Positions 5,478 through 8,214 of a DNA stretch of 8,214 nucleotides are shown here, piece by piece. The stretch covers positions 1 through 8,214 of the forward strand of contig CAZSBS010000222.1 in assembly GCA_964605095.1 (NCBI GenBank), in the 5' to 3' direction. Source of the DNA: JAUWQU01 sp964605095. GTDB taxonomy: Bacteria > Planctomycetota > Phycisphaerae > SM23-33. The stretch's first letter is position 1; each line of letters opens with the position of its first letter. The notes under the pieces are model-generated. The model was not told the origin of the DNA. It searched no databases and saw only the letters and a program-made list of their open reading frames with translations. The position numbers and the translations under genes were made by a program.

Positions 5478-6581
5478 ATGGCGATGTGGTACAAGCCCTA
5501 TGGTAAGACGGGCAAAGAAGTTTCGGCGATAAGTTTCGGCGGCATGCGTTTCGCCGATCCAAAGGACATTGACGGCTCGGCCGAGGTCGTCCTGCACGCC
5601 TACCGCAAGGGCATAAACTACTTCGACACTGCCCCCGGCTACTGTAGCGACAAGAGCGAGGAAATCCTCGGGGCGGCCTTTGGGCAGATGAAGCCCGGCA
5701 CGTTCTACGCCTCGACCAAGTGCTCTTCGCCGGACGGCTCGGAGCTGCGGTCGAGCCTCGAACGGTCGCTCAAACGCATGGGCCTGGAGCGGATACACTT
5801 CTTCCACATCTGGTGCCTGCTCAAGTGCGATGATTGGCAGCAGCGAAAGGACGGCGGGGCCGTCGCCGCCCTGATGAAGGCCAAAGACGAAGGCCTCGTC
5901 GAGCACGTCGTCGTCTCGTCGCACCTACCGGGCGAGCAACTCAGCACCGTCCTGGAAGAGGGCTGCTTCGAGGGCGTAACGCTGGGCTACTGCGCGATCA
6001 ACTTCCCATACCGCCAGCACGCCGTCACAACCGCCGGCAGGCTCGGCCTGGGCGTGGCCACAATGAACCCACTTGGCGGCGGGCTTATCCCGCAGTTCGC
6101 CGACCGCTTCAACTTCCTGCGGGGCGAGGGAGACGATTCCGTCGTCGCGGCCGCCCTGCGATTCAACGTCTCCCAGCCCGAAATCACCACCGCCCTGGTG
6201 GGCTTCACCACCACCGAGCACGTCGACCAGGCATGCGCGGCCGTGGAAGGCTTCACACCCTACGACGCCGCCCACGTCCAGGCCGTGCGGGACCGCATCG
6301 TCGCGGCGTTCGACGGTTTCTGCACCGGCTGCGGCTACTGCCTGCCCTGCCCGAAGGACATCAACATCCCAGCCATGATGGACGCCTACAATCACCACAT
6401 TCTCCAGGGCGACGAGCCCAAGCACGTGCTGAACCGCCTGAAGTGGCACTGGGGCGTCCCGCATGACCAGGCGGGCAAATGCGTCGCATGCGGCATCTGC
6501 GAGGCCCGCTGCACCCAACATTTGCCCATCGCCGACAGAATGAAGGAAATCGTCGAGCTTGCCAAGGGGACGGAGGAATAG
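5478..6581 (+). CDS. Aldo/keto reductase with C-terminal ferredoxin-like 4Fe-4S domain
   Basis: The 367-residue product joins an NAD(P)H-dependent aldo/keto reductase TIM barrel (about residues 5-255) to a cysteine-rich tail (about 280-350). The catalytic tetrad is Asp50 and Tyr55 (FDTAPGY), Lys81 (STK) and His110 (FFHIW). The tail has CTGCGYCLPC (Cys282, 285, 288, 291) and CVACGICEARC (Cys335, 338, 341, 345), enough for two 4Fe-4S clusters; the proline usual after the last Cys is Thr. Such fusions are widespread in anaerobes, where electrons may come from or go to ferredoxin; physiological substrates are mostly unknown. The start at 5478 is preferred over an in-frame ATG at 5409, since the earlier start would put the hairpin and -10 element inside the gene; AGAAAGG (5461-5467) precedes 5478, and the barrel begins at once (MWYKPYGKTG). 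ATG 5484 is an alternative. It may act on sugars or aldehydes from the neighbouring glycan enzymes, which is inference only. Confidence 0.9.
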   Translation: MAMWYKPYGKTGKEVSAISFGGMRFADPKDIDGSAEVVLHAYRKGINYFDTAPGYCSDKSEEILGAAFGQMKPGTFYASTKCSSPDGSELRSSLERSLKRMGLERIHFFHIWCLLKCDDWQQRKDGGAVAALMKAKDEGLVEHVVVSSHLPGEQLSTVLEEGCFEGVTLGYCAINFPYRQHAVTTAGRLGLGVATMNPLGGGLIPQFADRFNFLRGEGDDSVVAAALRFNVSQPEITTALVGFTTTEHVDQACAAVEGFTPYDAAHVQAVRDRIVAAFDGFCTGCGYCLPCPKDINIPAMMDAYNHHILQGDEPKHVLNRLKWHWGVPHDQAGKCVACGICEARCTQHLPIADRMKEIVELAKGTEE

Positions 6582-6636
6582 GACGCCATTGACGGCACAC
6601 TAGTCCGGCGAAGCGGCGACAACTCGCGAGATCGGC
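6582..6636. other. Convergent intergenic gap between the reductase gene and carB
   Basis: These 55 bp separate two convergent genes. A perfect 8-bp palindrome CTCGCGAG (6623-6630) is present, but I see no hairpin with a T-run on either strand, so I cannot place a terminator for either gene. Confidence 0.5.
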
Positions 6637-8214
6637 TTACTTGGCTGAGATAATCGGCGCGGCCTGGATATCCGCATGGTACTGCTGGAGGCTCTTGACG
6701 GACCGTCGTACCTTGCGGGCCGAGGCGATGCCGTCGGCTGCCGCCAGGGCGGCGGTGATCGTGGTGATGTACGGCACCTTGTACTTGACAGCCGCCTTGC
6801 GGATGTAGGAATCGTCGTGCTGGCTGAGCTTTCCGACGGGGGTGTTGATGACGAGGTGGATCTCGCCGTTTTTGATGCCGTCGGTGATGTTAGGCCGGCC
6901 CTGGTGCTCTTTGAGGATGATATCGGCGCTGACCCCCGCGGCCGACAGGGCGTCCCGCGTGCCTTCGGTGGCCTTGATGGTGAAGCCCAGGGCCTGGAAC
7001 TTCCGCCCGACGGCGACCGCGCCGTCGTGGTCGCGGGCGTTGACGCTGATCAGCACGGCGCCCTCGATGGGCAGCGTGGCCTTGGCGGCTTCCTGGGACT
7101 TGAAGTACGCCATGCCGAAGTTGTCAGCCATGCCGAGAACCTCGCCCGTCGAACGCATTTCCGGGCCAAGCACAGGGTCCACCTCGGGGAACATGGAGAA
7201 CGGGAAGACCGCCTCCTTGACGCCGAAGTGCGTGATCTGGCGGTTGACGAGTTTCATGTCGGCCAGTTTGCGGCCTAGCATTACCTGGGTGGCGATGCGG
7301 GCCATGGGAATGGCGCAGACCTTTGACACCAGCGGCACGGTCCGGCTGGCGCGGGGGTTTGCCTCCAGCACATAGACCTTGTCATTGGCTATTGCGTACT
7401 GCATGTTCATCAGGCCGACAACTTTCAACGCCTGTGCGATCCGCCTGGTGTAGTCGGCGATCGTCGCCAGATGCTTTTCCGGGATGCTGATCGGCGGGAT
7501 CACGCAGGCCGAGTCACCCGAGTGGATGCCCGCCTGCTCGATGTGCTCCATGATCGCGGGGATGAACACCTCGGTGCCGTCGGCGATGGCGTCGTCCTCG
7601 ACCTCGGTGGCGTTCTCAAGGAACTTGTCGATGAGAATCGGGCGGTCCGGCGTGACGCCCACGGCGGCATCCATGTACGAGCGGAGCATCTCCTCATCGT
7701 GGATAATCTCCATGCCGCGCCCGCCCAAAACGAACGAGGGCCTCAGCATGAGCGGGTAGTGTATCTCCTCGGCCGCGGCGAGGGCCTCTTCGATGTTGGT
7801 TGCCATAGCCGAGGCCGGCATGGGTATGTCAAGGCGGTCCATCATCTTGCGGAACAGGTCGCGGTCCTCGGCCAGTTCGATGGTGGCGGGGCTGGTGCCG
7901 AGAATCTTCACACCGGCCTCGGCGAGTTCCTGCGCGATGTTCAGCGGCGTCTGCCCGCCGAACTGGACGATCACGCCGATGGGCTTCTCCTTCTCGTAGA
8001 TGCTCAGCACGTCCTCGACGGTCAACGGCTCGAAGTAGAGCTTGTCCGACGTGTCGTAATCGGTCGATACGGTCTCGGGATTGCAGTTGACCATGATGGT
8101 CTCCAGCCCCTCGTCCCGCACCGCAAAGGCCGCGTGAACGCAGCAGTAGTCGAACTCGATTCCCTGTCCGATCCGGTTGGGCCCGCCGCCGAGGATCATG
8201 ATCTTCCGCCGATC
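6637..8214 (-). CDS. carB: Carbamoyl-phosphate synthase large subunit, C-terminal half (partial)
   Basis: The frame is open to the right window edge, so the 525 residues seen are the C-terminal half of a protein of about 1070 residues; the first synthetase half lies outside. CarB uses ammonia delivered from the glutaminase subunit CarA, bicarbonate and 2 ATP to make carbamoyl phosphate for pyrimidines and arginine, in the cytoplasm. The visible part starts at the second, carbamate-phosphorylating synthetase domain with GGGPNRIGQGIEFDYC, followed by NCNPETVSTDYDTSD, the ATP-grasp loop RPSFVLGGRGMEI, MEHIEQAGIHSGDSA and the metal-binding LEANPRASRTVP. The last 140 residues or so form the MGS-like allosteric domain (ATEGT, KEHQGRP, INTPVG, ITTITAA). 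Agreement with E. coli CarB, recalled from memory, is high and nothing key is missing. It converges on the reductase gene with a 55-bp gap. An internal ATG near 8199 is not the true start, as coding similarity continues upstream of it. Confidence 0.97.
   Translation of the reverse strand, partial: DRRKIMILGGGPNRIGQGIEFDYCCVHAAFAVRDEGLETIMVNCNPETVSTDYDTSDKLYFEPLTVEDVLSIYEKEKPIGVIVQFGGQTPLNIAQELAEAGVKILGTSPATIELAEDRDLFRKMMDRLDIPMPASAMATNIEEALAAAEEIHYPLMLRPSFVLGGRGMEIIHDEEMLRSYMDAAVGVTPDRPILIDKFLENATEVEDDAIADGTEVFIPAIMEHIEQAGIHSGDSACVIPPISIPEKHLATIADYTRRIAQALKVVGLMNMQYAIANDKVYVLEANPRASRTVPLVSKVCAIPMARIATQVMLGRKLADMKLVNRQITHFGVKEAVFPFSMFPEVDPVLGPEMRSTGEVLGMADNFGMAYFKSQEAAKATLPIEGAVLISVNARDHDGAVAVGRKFQALGFTIKATEGTRDALSAAGVSADIILKEHQGRPNITDGIKNGEIHLVINTPVGKLSQHDDSYIRKAAVKYKVPYITTITAALAAADGIASARKVRRSVKSLQQYHADIQAAPIISAK

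Noticed and set aside
4452..5924. 490-codon open frame antisense to the esterase and reductase
   Set aside because: It spans two real genes and the gap between them and shows no domain; long antisense frames are expected at this GC content.
330..6581. A new multi-gene defence or biosynthetic system formed by the four + strand genes
   Set aside because: All four belong to well-known enzyme families with intact, ordinary domain layouts, and nothing beyond adjacency ties them into one novel system.
8197..8199. ATG near 8199 as the start of carB
   Set aside because: The codons before it (reading DRRKI) still match CarB and the first synthetase half is missing, so the gene continues beyond the window.

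Overview
The window looks like a piece of a GC-rich bacterial chromosome, most likely from a Planctomycetota-type organism (Phycisphaerae or Pirellulales relatives). That is an inference from three things: the enzyme mix (a GH95 alpha-L-fucosidase-type glycosidase, a secreted sialate O-acetylesterase-type enzyme and an aldo/keto reductase with a ferredoxin-like tail); the GC-rich hairpin modules between genes, which I recall as common in planctomycete intergenic DNA; and weak, TACAAT-like promoter signals. No rRNA, tRNA, CRISPR array, transposase or phage gene is visible.

Layout. Positions 1-329 hold no gene I can recognise, only a candidate extended -10 promoter element and small hairpins. 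Four genes then follow on the + strand: an M24 metallopeptidase (Xaa-Pro aminopeptidase/prolidase type, 330-1667), a cytoplasmic GH95 glycosidase (1922-4267), an exported SGNH-type carbohydrate esterase (4392-5381, start moved downstream from the longest frame) and an Fe-S aldo/keto reductase (5478-6581, start also moved downstream). On the - strand, converging from the right edge, is the 3' half of carB (carbamoyl-phosphate synthase large subunit, 6637-8214, cut by the window end).

How the genes may work together. The esterase can remove O-acetyl groups from glycans outside the cytoplasm. The GH95 enzyme, which lacks a signal peptide, can remove L-fucose or L-galactose from imported oligosaccharides. 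The aldo/keto reductase could act on a released sugar or derived aldehyde, but that is speculation. The peptidase and carB are housekeeping-type genes whose link to glycan use is not evident.

The most unusual part is the peptidase/GH95 junction. A 234-bp imperfect inverted repeat (1678-1911), built from two opposed copies of a set of small G/C-rich hairpins, sits there. A perfect 12-bp direct repeat, TGACGGACATGA (1669-1680 and 1923-1934), covers the end of the peptidase gene on one side and the GH95 start codon on the other. The simplest reading is that a palindromic non-coding element inserted between two formerly abutting genes, duplicated the junction and separated the GH95 start from its ribosome-binding site. 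Apart from this, the window is fairly ordinary; I do not see an undescribed multi-gene system.
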